From: Fredinandcohnia onubensis
Lineage (GTDB): Bacteria; Bacillota; Bacilli; Bacillales; Bacillaceae_L
NCBI RefSeq assembly: GCF_002734285.1
Contig: NZ_NSEA01000002.1
Coordinates: 124,001 to 188,000 of the forward strand
DNA length: 64,000 nt
Direction: 5' to 3'
Made by a program: the position numbers and the translations under genes. The notes beneath the pieces are model-generated. The model ran no database searches. It worked only from the letters and a program-made list of their open reading frames with translations, and was not told the origin of the DNA. Below, in pieces: positions 1 through 7,000 of this stretch; within the stretch, counting starts at the first letter, position 1, and every line of letters starts with the position of its first letter.

Positions 1-475
1 TGACCATTAGGAGATAGGGAATAGCATAAAGGACTTCTGCGATTCTCATCATAATATTATCGACTCTGCCACCGCGAATACCTGAGATACCTCCATAAAT
101 AATCCCCGCTACAAAATCAATTAGAGCAGCCATTAGTCCGATAAATAAAGATATTCGCGCGCCATACCATGCTCGTGTAAACAAATCACGTCCAGATGCA
201 TCTGTTCCGAACCAATGCTCAGCATTCGGACGTAGGTTCTTTTTCGTAAAATCCTGCTCATAATACGTATATCCGTTTAAATGGGGACCGATGATGGCCA
301 TGACTCCGATGATGATAATGATAATGAGCCCTATTATCGCTAATTTATTTTCCTTTAGGCGATTCCAAACATCGCCCCAATAGGAAATACTAGGCCTTGC
401 GATTTTCTCTGCTTCCGCATATTTCTGTTCAACTGGTGTGAACATATCTTCCGTTAGATTTGGTTGATTTTTCAT
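1..475 (-). CDS. oppC: Oligopeptide ABC transporter permease OppC, partial (3' end outside window)
   Basis: One of the two membrane channel subunits of an oligopeptide importer. About 158 N-terminal residues are visible: a cytoplasmic head, a first membrane helix near residues 45-63 with a run of isoleucines, the extracytoplasmic motif FGTDASGRDLFTR near residues 89-101 that is typical of OppC/DppC, and a second helix near 106-130. The ATG at 475 overlaps the oppB stop as ATGA and has a GGGGGAGAG ribosome binding site inside the end of oppB, so the two are translationally coupled. The rest of the gene and probably the ATPases oppD/oppF lie beyond the window edge. It could equally be called DppC; the OppA-like binding protein upstream favours oppC. 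Confidence 0.9.
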   Translation of the reverse strand, partial: MKNQPNLTEDMFTPVEQKYAEAEKIARPSISYWGDVWNRLKENKLAIIGLIIIIIIGVMAIIGPHLNGYTYYEQDFTKKNLRPNAEHWFGTDASGRDLFTRAWYGARISLFIGLMAALIDFVAGIIYGGISGIRGGRVDNIMMRIAEVLYAIPYLLMV

Positions 476-1401
476 TTGCTCTCCCCCGTTACCTTAATTC
501 TCGGATCAATCCACGTATAGGCAATGTCAACAATCAGAATGAAAAGAATTAGGATGGCTGAATAAAAAATCGTAGAGCCAAGAATAACAGGGTAATCACG
601 ATTAAAAATACTAGTTACAAACATTTCTCCCATGCCTGGGATACCAAATATTTTTTCAATAATAAAACTTCCAGTTACAATATTGGCAATTAAGATACCA
701 ACAATTGTAACGACTGGCAATATCGCATTTCGAATCGCATGCTTTAAAATGATCGACCCTTTTTTAAGTCCTTTTGCTTTGGCTGTTAAAATGAAGTCCT
801 GACTCATTACTTCGAGCATGCTTGACCTCATTAACCGCGCAATAAAGGCCATTGGCATCATCGCAAGTGATAGGGACGGCAAAACGGTATGTGACCAAGA
901 TTTCCAAGTTGCAACAGGGAACCATCTAAATTCAACCGCCAAATAATTGATGAGAAAGGTTGCAAGAATAAAGTTTGGTACAGAGATTCCAATGATTGCG
1001 AGAATCATAGAGGAGTAATCAGGCCACCTATTCCGATAAAGGGCAGCAATGATTCCGAAAAGCAAGCCAAGTGGAATCGCAATTAGCAAGGCCTGTGTTC
1101 CTAAATGTAAGGAAACTGGGAAGCCGTTCACGATTAAGTCATTCACTGTTAAGGTTGAAGATTTATAAGAAGGTCCGAAATCAAACTGTAAAATAGAAAG
1201 TAAATAAAGACCATATTGTACATGTAAAGGTTTGTCCAAATTATAATAGCTTTGTAGATTATTGTAGACTGCCTCAGGCATTGTTCCCTCTTGGGCAAAT
1301 GGATTTCCTGGAATACTGTGCATGAGAATAAAAGTTAGTGTGACAATCACCCAAAGGGTTACAACCGCTAGGACAATTCGTTTTCCAATATACTTAAGCA
1401 T
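472..1401 (-). CDS. oppB: Oligopeptide ABC transporter permease OppB
   Basis: First channel subunit of the peptide importer, 309 residues. It begins MLKYIGKRIV followed by one N-terminal membrane helix and the HSIPGNPF motif characteristic of OppB/DppB, and ends with the binding-protein-dependent permease domain (the cytoplasmic loop AKAKGLKKG contacts the ATPase, by family knowledge). I chose the ATG at 1401 because a GAGGGGG ribosome binding site lies just upstream; an in-frame start 11 codons earlier lacks one. The stop overlaps the oppC start by ATGA. A strong hairpin separates it from oppA, which probably lowers its expression relative to the binding protein. Confidence 0.93.
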   Translation of the reverse strand: MLKYIGKRIVLAVVTLWVIVTLTFILMHSIPGNPFAQEGTMPEAVYNNLQSYYNLDKPLHVQYGLYLLSILQFDFGPSYKSSTLTVNDLIVNGFPVSLHLGTQALLIAIPLGLLFGIIAALYRNRWPDYSSMILAIIGISVPNFILATFLINYLAVEFRWFPVATWKSWSHTVLPSLSLAMMPMAFIARLMRSSMLEVMSQDFILTAKAKGLKKGSIILKHAIRNAILPVVTIVGILIANIVTGSFIIEKIFGIPGMGEMFVTSIFNRDYPVILGSTIFYSAILILFILIVDIAYTWIDPRIKVTGESK

Positions 1402-1455
1402 GTTATCCCCCTCTAAAACCTTGATTGCAAGCATTTAAGTAGAGCTTCTACTATA

Positions 1456-1495
1456 GAAAAATCGGGGTATGCTAAATTTCTAGCATACCTCGATT
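1456..1495 (-). terminator. Intercistronic hairpin with T tract between oppA and oppB
   Basis: A 15-bp stem with one mismatch (arms 1460-1474 and 1481-1495) sits directly after the oppA stop and is followed on the minus strand by five T residues. It looks like a partial terminator or a 3' stabiliser that gives more oppA than oppB/oppC message. Confidence 0.7.
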
Positions 1496-1505
1496 TACTT
1501 GTTAC

Positions 1506-3191
1506 CTAGTTTTTAATATCTGCATAGATGAACTGAGGATAACTATTAATTGGTGTGTAGATACCTGTTACATGTGGTTTCACAGTAAACGGCTTTGTAT
1601 AGAAATAAATAGGAATAATCGGCATTTCATCCATTAAGATTTTTTCAGCATCATGCATTGCCTTCATCCGTTCTTCTTGATCCATTGTTGTTTTCGCAAG
1701 ATTGACTAACTTGTCGTACTCGGAATTACTCCAGTTTGCGTCATTATATGGTCCATCTGATACCCAAAGATCCATAAATGTCATTGGGTCTACATAGTCA
1801 CCTACCCAACCCGCTCTAGAAATCTCATAGTCTCCTGCTTTTTCACGGTCAAGCTTAACCTGGAATTCAACATTCTCTAATGTAATCTCAACACCGAGAT
1901 TTTTACGCCACATTTCTTGAACAGCTTCAGCTATCATTTTATGCCCTTCAGACGTGTTATAAGTTAACGTTACCGCTGGGAACTTATCGAGTCCTTCTTC
2001 AGCCAATCCTTCTTCCATTAACTTCTTCGCCTCTTCAATATTTGCTTCAAATAGCTTACCTGTATTCTCTTGGAAATCCCCTGATACATCAGGAATTCCT
2101 GGTGGCACTACTGAATATGCTGGAGTTTGACCACCTTGAGCAACGTGCTCCACAATTGTTTCGCGATCAATTGCCATAGATAACGCTTTTCTAATCTTTG
2201 CATTATTGAACGGTTTTTTCTCTGTGTTTAAATTGTAATAATACACAGAAAGATCAGAGCCGATTTCGAACTCAGGATTATTTTCAGCCTTTAACTGACC
2301 AATTACATCCTGTGGAAGCGGGTAAACCAGATCCAATTCACCTGATTGATACATTTGCCAAGACGTATTTTCATCGTCAATAATAACAAAATGAACCTCG
2401 TCTAAATTGATTTTATCTTTTTCATAATAATTTTCGTTTTTCGCAAGCTTCATGCTTTCTTTATGCTTCCACTCTGTTAATTTAAATGCACCATTTGAAA
2501 CATAGGATTCTGCTTCCTGGTACCAGTTCGGATTTGCTTCCTGAACAGCTTTATTAATCGGATAATACGTATAGAAAGAGGTTAAGTCTAAGAAATATGG
2601 TGTTGGTTGTGCAAGCTTGACTTCTAACGTCGTATCGTCAACTGCTTTGACACCTACTGCAGCTTCAAGTGCTGCTAGATCAGCACCTTCTTCAGCTGAA
2701 TTATATGCTTCTCCACCCTCTAAATAATAGAGTTGATATGCATATGTAGACGCAGTTTCTGGGTTTAAAGCATATTTCCACGCATACTCAAAATCATGTG
2801 CTGTAACAGGGTCACCATTTGACCATTTTGCATCACTTCGAAGTTTGAAAGTCCAAGTTAGTCCATCTTCACTTGGCTCCCAGGACTCTGCCATGCCGGC
2901 TACGATCTCACCTTCTGGCGTTTTCTTTGTCAACCCTTCAAATGCATGCTCAAGAATCCATGAATCATGCGTTCCTTGTGCAGTTCCTGGATGCAATGAA
3001 CCAGGTTCCTCATTATTATTTAAGCGAAGGATCTTTGGTCCTGATGATTCCTGTTCGTTTTCTTTACCTTCCTCACTAGGAGTTGCTGGCTTTTCTGGTT
3101 CATTTGTCGTCGTTTCACCACTAAAGCAACCAGATAAAGCTAAAAAGATAGAAAGCAATAATACCAATCCAACTGAAAGCTTCCTTTTCAA
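1506..3191 (-). CDS. oppA: Oligopeptide-binding lipoprotein OppA
   Basis: Extracellular solute-binding protein of the peptide importer (SBP family 5), 561 residues. The N-terminus MKRKLSVGLV... ends in a lipobox LALSGC with the lipidated cysteine at residue 22, followed by an acidic Glu/Pro/Ser-rich linker. The mature domain carries family features: LRLNNNEEPGSLHPG, then WKYALNPETASTYAYQLYY, and the C-terminal EMPIIPIYFYTKPF. The sequence is close to B. subtilis OppA over its whole length. The start has a GGGGGTCA ribosome binding site. It is first in the oppABC transcript. In Bacillus, Opp also imports Phr and competence peptides, so a signalling role is possible (family knowledge, not visible here). 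Confidence 0.93.
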   Translation of the reverse strand: MKRKLSVGLVLLLSIFLALSGCFSGETTTNEPEKPATPSEEGKENEQESSGPKILRLNNNEEPGSLHPGTAQGTHDSWILEHAFEGLTKKTPEGEIVAGMAESWEPSEDGLTWTFKLRSDAKWSNGDPVTAHDFEYAWKYALNPETASTYAYQLYYLEGGEAYNSAEEGADLAALEAAVGVKAVDDTTLEVKLAQPTPYFLDLTSFYTYYPINKAVQEANPNWYQEAESYVSNGAFKLTEWKHKESMKLAKNENYYEKDKINLDEVHFVIIDDENTSWQMYQSGELDLVYPLPQDVIGQLKAENNPEFEIGSDLSVYYYNLNTEKKPFNNAKIRKALSMAIDRETIVEHVAQGGQTPAYSVVPPGIPDVSGDFQENTGKLFEANIEEAKKLMEEGLAEEGLDKFPAVTLTYNTSEGHKMIAEAVQEMWRKNLGVEITLENVEFQVKLDREKAGDYEISRAGWVGDYVDPMTFMDLWVSDGPYNDANWSNSEYDKLVNLAKTTMDQEERMKAMHDAEKILMDEMPIIPIYFYTKPFTVKPHVTGIYTPINSYPQFIYADIKN

Positions 3192-3433
3192 AAAAAATGA
3201 CCCCCTATACTATTTTTTGAAATCATATGATTTCTACATTAAATCTATAAAAAAAATCATCAAAATATTACACAAGGTATAAATTTCTTTTGATTTTATG
3301 TGATAAGTACTAGTTTTCCTTTCATACTTTAATACAACGACCTTTTAAGCCGCTAAATAAATCGCAAGTGCTTTACCTGTAATCTAGTAGTTTGGTACAC
3401 TTAAAGTAATAGTAGAGACATGGAGTGATACAA

Positions 3434-4129
3434 ATGAATCGGATCGAGATAACTGAGGTGTTACAAACGGTACCACTTTTTAAAGAACTAACAAGTAGTG
3501 AATTAAATGAAATCGTGAACATTGCCCAATACCGTCAGTATAAAAAGGGCTCCCATGTTTTTATGCAGGACGACCCTTTAGAGAATGTTTATTTTATTTA
3601 CCAAGGAAAAGTAAAAATATATAAAAATGATGTGAATGGAAAAGAACAAATTGTGACTGTCCAAAAGGATGGAGATATGTTCCCACACGTTGGTTTTTTC
3701 AGAAAAGGAAACTATCCTGCTTATGCTCTGGTGCTAGAGAATACAAAGGCTGTGGTTATTTCAATTTCTCATTTTGAAAACGTATTACTACAGCAGCCGC
3801 AAGTTAGCATCAAGCTCTTTAGGGTGATGGGTGAGAAAATAGTAGACCTTCAAAATCGACTAGAGGCTCAGATTTTAAATAATACATATGAACAAATTAT
3901 TAAATTAATCATGCGCCTTTGTAATACAGATGGCCAAGAGACGCCCGATGGCAAAATCATGATTACAACGCAATTCACAAATAAGGATTTAGCCAATATG
4001 ATCGGAACCACTCGTGAAACAGTCAGCAGAACTTTAACCAAATTAAAGAAAAAAGATATAGTGGAAGTTGATGAAAAAGGGAACATTATGGTTGATTATG
4101 AAAGCTTAGAGGAAGAACTATTCATTTAA
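3434..4129 (+). CDS. Crp/Fnr family transcriptional regulator
   Basis: A 231-residue regulator with an N-terminal cyclic-nucleotide-binding-type beta-roll (residues ~10-120), a dimerisation helix and a C-terminal winged helix. The recognition helix reads GTTRETVSRTL, with the R-E...S-R pattern of FNR/CRP proteins. The only cysteine visible is in RLCNTDG (residue ~155), so there is no cysteine cluster for an iron-sulphur centre, unlike Fnr. The effector is unknown; it might be an ArcR-like or ligand-free member. I chose ATG 3434 over the GTG at 3425 because the ribosome binding site TGGAGTG fits the ATG. It is monocistronic, with a terminator right after it, and diverges from oppA. No target is evident here. 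Confidence 0.85.
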   Translation: MNRIEITEVLQTVPLFKELTSSELNEIVNIAQYRQYKKGSHVFMQDDPLENVYFIYQGKVKIYKNDVNGKEQIVTVQKDGDMFPHVGFFRKGNYPAYALVLENTKAVVISISHFENVLLQQPQVSIKLFRVMGEKIVDLQNRLEAQILNNTYEQIIKLIMRLCNTDGQETPDGKIMITTQFTNKDLANMIGTTRETVSRTLTKLKKKDIVEVDEKGNIMVDYESLEEELFI

Positions 4130-4137
4130 GTTTTAAA

Positions 4138-4169
4138 GAACTGAGCCAATTTTAACTCAGTTCTTTTTT
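4138..4169 (+). terminator. Terminator after the Crp/Fnr gene
   Basis: GAACTGAG pairs with CTCAGTTC across a 10-nt loop, followed by TTTTTT. It starts 8 nt after the stop codon. Confidence 0.9.
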
Positions 4170-4245
4170 CATGCCCAAAATAAAAACATTTTGATTTGAA
4201 ATGAATATAGTGACAATAGATAATACGTCTAGGAGGAGAAAAAGA

Positions 4246-4725
4246 ATGAAAGACGATATGTCAGATAAACCAAACCCAAAAGGTGAAAATGAAGCATTCG
4301 GTCCACTTATGAAATCTATGAATGAGTTCTTTACCCAGCAACCTGTCAAACGACTATTAGATACGATAGACGAATTCTTCGAAAAACCATTCCCGTTCTC
4401 AACGATTCCCATTGATATGTATGAAACAGACACAGAGCTTATTATTTCAGCAGACTTACCAGGAGTCAAAAAAGAACAAATCGATATCGAGTACTCAGAA
4501 AGGTATATTACGATCACCGTTAACCATGTTGAAGAAATGGAAGAAACCAATGAGAAAAAACATTATTATGTAAAAAAGAATTCTTTCAACAAAGCCAGTC
4601 GGACAATTTCGTTACCATACCCCATTCACACAAACCACATTAAAGCATCTTATGTAAATGGTGTCTTAAAAATTCGGATACCTAAACCAAAAAAACGAAA
4701 AATCTCCATCGATGAGAGCATGTGA
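4246..4725 (+). CDS. Hsp20/alpha-crystallin small heat shock protein
   Basis: A 159-residue holdase-type chaperone. After a variable N-terminal arm rich in Phe (FFTQQ, EFFEKPFPF), the alpha-crystallin domain starts around residue 62 with IDMYETDTELIISADLPGV and ends at VNGVLKIRIPK. The C-terminus KISIDESM has an I-x-I motif of the kind that docks onto neighbouring subunits during oligomerisation. The chosen ATG 4246 has a near-perfect AGGAGGAG upstream; an in-frame ATG at 4201 has none. It resembles the CotM/CotP/YocM group of Bacillus small heat shock proteins, some of which are spore-coat associated. It has its own terminator. Confidence 0.9.
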   Translation: MKDDMSDKPNPKGENEAFGPLMKSMNEFFTQQPVKRLLDTIDEFFEKPFPFSTIPIDMYETDTELIISADLPGVKKEQIDIEYSERYITITVNHVEEMEETNEKKHYYVKKNSFNKASRTISLPYPIHTNHIKASYVNGVLKIRIPKPKKRKISIDESM

Positions 4726-4743
4726 AATTACATGCTCTTTTTT
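4715..4743 (+). terminator. Terminator of the Hsp20 gene, overlapping its stop codon
   Basis: AGAGCATGT pairs with ACATGCTCT and is followed by five T residues. The TGA stop of the gene lies in the first arm and loop. Confidence 0.88.
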
Positions 4744-4791
4744 ACATACTTTCTTTCGAAGATTAGCATGATATGGCTAGGAGGTGTAATT

Positions 4792-4992
4792 ATGGACAAA
4801 AAGGCAGGCAACCAAAATTTACCTGATTTTAAGGAATTAAACGATCGAATTATTGCAGAAGCCAGTGATGAACCGATGCTTGTGATTAAAACGAATCTTG
4901 ACCCTAAAAATGCAACAGAGGAAAACCCATATTTTAAAGAATCTGAATCAGATAATAAAGAGGAATTTACCTCTTTTTTTGAAGAATCCTAA
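4792..4992 (+). CDS. Small acidic hypothetical protein, 66 aa
   Basis: A short open frame with a strong ribosome binding site (AGGAGGTGTAATT before ATG 4792). The product is acidic, hydrophilic and has no signal peptide or membrane segment; its C-terminus is Glu/Ser/Phe-rich (ESESDNKEEFTSFFEES). I do not recognise a family. An AAAGAGG/CCTCTTT hairpin with seven T residues lies within the last codons and may act as a terminator embedded in the coding end. It sits 38 nt upstream of the csgA-like sporulation gene, which suggests but does not prove a sporulation link. Confidence 0.65.
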   Translation: MDKKAGNQNLPDFKELNDRIIAEASDEPMLVIKTNLDPKNATEENPYFKESESDNKEEFTSFFEES

Positions 4993-5030
4993 TAGAGGAT
5001 GTTCAAATAATAATGAAATGGTGATTAATC

Positions 5031-5279
5031 GTGGATAAAACATTAGGCTATTTAATAGAATCAATTTCAAACTATGGTGATGAGAATAAGACAAGCCGTG
5101 CTATTCTTACAAAGATGATAAACGCCCAATACGCTTCTGAAGAAGCATTTGTAAGAGACTTAGATGAGGAAGAAATCGAATTTTTAAACAAAGTTTTACC
5201 AGAAGAAATTAATTATGCGATGGACGAAAAGGATTTTACACGTGTTCATCAACTTAATGAAGTATATGAATTGCTTTAG
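5031..5279 (+). CDS. csgA: CsgA-like sporulation protein, 82 aa
   Basis: An 82-residue soluble acidic protein starting at GTG 5031 (ribosome binding site TGGTGATT). The sequence MDKTLGYLIESISN, then ASEEAFVRDLDEEEIEFLNKVL and the end LNEVYELL match my recollection of B. subtilis CsgA, a sigma-G-dependent forespore protein of the same length. Its biochemical role is unknown. It is followed 14 nt later by a 47-codon spore-protein-like gene with a shared terminator, so the two form a small operon. The name rests on remembered similarity, not on a search. Confidence 0.72.
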   Translation: MDKTLGYLIESISNYGDENKTSRAILTKMINAQYASEEAFVRDLDEEEIEFLNKVLPEEINYAMDEKDFTRVHQLNEVYELL

Positions 5280-5293
5280 AAAAGGTGGATAAA

Positions 5294-5437
5294 ATGGCAA
5301 ACGGATTTAGTACGAAGCAGTATTCGAATACAAATGTCGAAGATGTAAAACGATTGAATGCAAATTCTGGATTATCCTATAACGAAGCATTACAGCTAAT
5401 GGCAAAGCAGTACAATGAACAAAAGAAACCTAAATAA
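5294..5437 (+). CDS. Small protein with gamma-SASP-like motif, 47 aa
   Basis: Starts at ATG 5294 behind AAAGGTGGAT and ends just before a strong terminator. It reads MANGFSTKQYSNTNVEDVKR, then LNANSGLSYNEALQLMA. The TNV-DV--LNA stretch resembles the TNVQQVKQQNA repeat unit of gamma-type small acid-soluble spore proteins, and the N-terminal MAN with no cysteine or tryptophan fits a spore storage protein. It carries only one such unit and lacks the Gln-rich composition, so the assignment is tentative. It is too short for usual ORF cut-offs and lies directly downstream of the csgA-like gene, 14 nt apart. Confidence 0.7.
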   Translation: MANGFSTKQYSNTNVEDVKRLNANSGLSYNEALQLMAKQYNEQKKPK

Positions 5438-5450
5438 ACCTATGTAAAAA

Positions 5451-5480
5451 AGAAAGCTGAATATGTAACAGCTTTCTTTT
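5451..5480. terminator. Bidirectional terminator between the csgA operon and yppG
   Basis: AGAAAGCTG pairs with CAGCTTTCT; a T run follows on the plus strand and an A run precedes it, so it can serve both convergent transcripts. Confidence 0.85.
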
Positions 5481-5492
5481 ATTTATTCGTAG

Positions 5493-5894
5493 CTACACTT
5501 TAAATGTTTTCGTTAAACCTTTAACAATTGAATTAACTTGGTTTACTGCCCCTACCATTTGTCCTGCTGTGTCCATCATTTTATTGATATCATAGGTCCC
5601 ATCCTTTTTCTTAAATTGATTAAGGACGGCCCCCGCTCCTTTCACTTTCATTTGACCCGTACCATTTGGGTTAGGGATCGGATAAGGATTTGAATATGGA
5701 GTCTGATATCCGTTTGGAGAATAACCAGGATAACTGTTCATGTTATTGTGCATATAGCTTGGAGGATTGTATTGATTCCAATTCGATTGGTACCCTCCTC
5801 CGTAAAATTGCTGATAAGTAGATTGCCCATAGTAAGGCCACGAAGTTCCATAAGGTCTAGCTGCATATTTGTTCCTTCGAAAATGTTGATACAT
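5493..5894 (-). CDS. yppG: YppG family protein, tyrosine/asparagine-rich
   Basis: A 133-residue protein with a low-complexity N-terminal two-thirds rich in Tyr, Asn, Gln, Pro and Gly (for example YYGQSTYQQFYGGG), followed by a conserved tail with GAGAVLNQFKKKDGTYDINK and an amphipathic helix ending KGLTKTFKV. This layout and its location match B. subtilis YppG. Composition resembles spore-coat proteins, but no function is established. Start ATG 5894 has AGGAGG ten bases upstream; an in-frame TTG at 5903 sits almost on top of that site. Confidence 0.82.
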   Translation of the reverse strand: MYQHFRRNKYAARPYGTSWPYYGQSTYQQFYGGGYQSNWNQYNPPSYMHNNMNSYPGYSPNGYQTPYSNPYPIPNPNGTGQMKVKGAGAVLNQFKKKDGTYDINKMMDTAGQMVGAVNQVNSIVKGLTKTFKV

Positions 5895-5961
5895 GTGGAA
5901 CAAACCTCCTGTGATGTTCTTTTACTATAGATTATGTAGAAGTTGGGTTAGGTGTTCAAAA

Positions 5962-5989
5962 AAAGATACCATTCTATCAAGGTATCTTT
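5962..5989 (-). terminator. Terminator of yppE
   Basis: AAAGATACC pairs with GGTATCTTT (arms 5962-5970 and 5981-5989), with a T run following on the minus strand. Confidence 0.88.
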
Positions 5990-5999
5990 AACGGAGGGT

Positions 6000-6368
6000 T
6001 TATTGTTTTGGTTTTGTAGCCCTTTCCAGGATGTTATCAAGTACAAATTGAATAGATTCATACATATTTTTAAAACGTTTGACTTTTGTATCTTGATAAA
6101 AACTTTGGATGGAGATATGTTGGATATTTTCATGCGTAGCATCAATCTGATTAGGATGAAGATTTTTAGGATACTCTTTATTAATCCATGCAATCGCCAA
6201 ATCTCTCCAACTATCTGCAATTTCCATTGTAGAATCTACAAAAGGTTTAACTTCTTTATAAAAATCCACTTCATAGGATTCACTCGTTTTAACATCCTCT
6301 AATCGTTTAAGGGATTGGTCACAGAGATCCTTTACAATATTCGTCTTCGCTAATAATTCCGTATACAT
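6000..6368 (-). CDS. yppE: YppE family protein (DUF1798)
   Basis: A 122-residue soluble, largely helical protein of the DUF1798/YppE family, beginning MYTELLAKTNIVKDLCD. By fold it is a small helical bundle; its function is unknown. The start has a GAGGTGAAAGA ribosome binding site. It lies between yppG and the yppD-like gene as in B. subtilis, but yppF, normally next to it, is not found in the 105 bases between yppG and yppE. Confidence 0.85.
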   Translation of the reverse strand: MYTELLAKTNIVKDLCDQSLKRLEDVKTSESYEVDFYKEVKPFVDSTMEIADSWRDLAIAWINKEYPKNLHPNQIDATHENIQHISIQSFYQDTKVKRFKNMYESIQFVLDNILERATKPKQ

Positions 6369-6397
6369 TCTTTCACCTCAACATCTATCTTACCGCT

Positions 6398-6658
6398 TTA
6401 ATAGCTTAATGTTAAGTGATAAGAATGCTCCTTTTTAGTTTGCATTGATTGTTCTGGGTTTTGACTATGATATGTGTTTTGTAAGGTAATAAGATCATTT
6501 TCGAGATTCTTAATATGCTTCAGTTTCTGTTCTTCCCCTTCATTAATACACAAATCTACTTCGGCCTGGATTTGTCTATCAATCGTGTCTAATGAATTAA
6601 GCAATTGATCAATATCCCCAAAAACATGTGCTTTCGTCGTAAGTTCACTCTTCAACAT
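6398..6658 (-). CDS. YppD-like small helical protein
   Basis: An 86-residue protein starting at ATG 6658 (AGGAGG six bases upstream; a second ATG at 6664 abuts that site and is less likely). It is hydrophilic and predicted helical, with heptad-like patterning in LLNSLDTIDRQIQAEVDL and LKHIKNLENDLITLQNTY, so a coiled coil is likely. By position it corresponds to yppD of B. subtilis, but I cannot confirm sequence similarity. It is 29 bases upstream of yppE and probably co-transcribed with it. Confidence 0.68.
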   Translation of the reverse strand: MLKSELTTKAHVFGDIDQLLNSLDTIDRQIQAEVDLCINEGEEQKLKHIKNLENDLITLQNTYHSQNPEQSMQTKKEHSYHLTLSY

Positions 6659-6807
6659 ATCCATCCTCCTATTCGGTCTTTTTTAGTTAATTCGATACCG
6701 AATTTTTTCCTCCTGCACGCTTGACAAAACTAGTTTTTATTCGTCAAAGAAAGCGGAATTCCTCCAACTGCTTTCCCTATTTTCGACAATGGTTTCCTAC
6801 ATTTTAA

Positions 6808-6837
6808 GAATGTTATCTATGAAAGATGCTCACACTA
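6808..6837 (+). promoter_or_regulatory. Candidate sigma-G promoter of sspM
   Basis: GAATG at 6808-6812 and CACACTA at 6831-6837 are separated by exactly 18 bases, matching the sigma-G consensus gHATR-N18-CATnHTA with one mismatch. It sits 21 bases before sspM, a forespore gene by family. Confidence 0.65.
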
Positions 6838-6858
6838 CGAGTAGGAGGTGAAGATTCC

Positions 6859-6963
6859 ATGGCAAAGCAAAATAAGAAGGAAAATAAGCAAGAACGTAAT
6901 GAAGAGAAAGCACCTGGTTATGGAGACAAAAAACTTGAAGGACCAGATAGACCATCAACATAA
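6859..6963 (+). CDS. sspM: Acid-soluble spore protein SspM
   Basis: A 34-residue, highly charged minor small acid-soluble spore protein. It begins MAKQNKKENKQ and ends in KKLEGPDRPST, matching the length and the conserved KKL-GP-RPST tail of B. subtilis SspM. GGAGGTG lies nine bases before the ATG. In the family these proteins accumulate in the forespore under sigma-G; a matching promoter is visible upstream. It is convergent with yppC and both share the terminator palindrome at 6972-6994. It is too short for standard ORF thresholds. Confidence 0.88.
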   Translation: MAKQNKKENKQERNEEKAPGYGDKKLEGPDRPST

Positions 6964-6971
6964 TATACATA

Positions 6972-7000
6972 CAAAGGCTGACAGTCAGCCTTTGTTTTTT
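6972..7000 (+). terminator. Terminator of sspM, overlapping the yppC stop
   Basis: A perfect palindrome of 11-bp arms (CAAAGGCTGAC) followed by TTTTTT on the plus strand. The stop codon of the convergent yppC lies inside it. Confidence 0.9.

Noticed and set aside
2845-3282. 145-codon plus-strand open frame over the 5' end of oppA
   Set aside because: Antisense to a clear oppA coding region, no ribosome binding site, low-complexity product; a frame shadow.
4959-4981. Terminator-like hairpin in the 3' end of the 66-aa gene
   Set aside because: It lies wholly in coding sequence with a 7-bp stem; recorded in that gene's entry but not as a separate terminator.
5904-5999. Expected yppF between yppG and yppE
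   Set aside because: The gap holds only the yppE terminator and the yppG ribosome binding site region; no frame of the right size exists.
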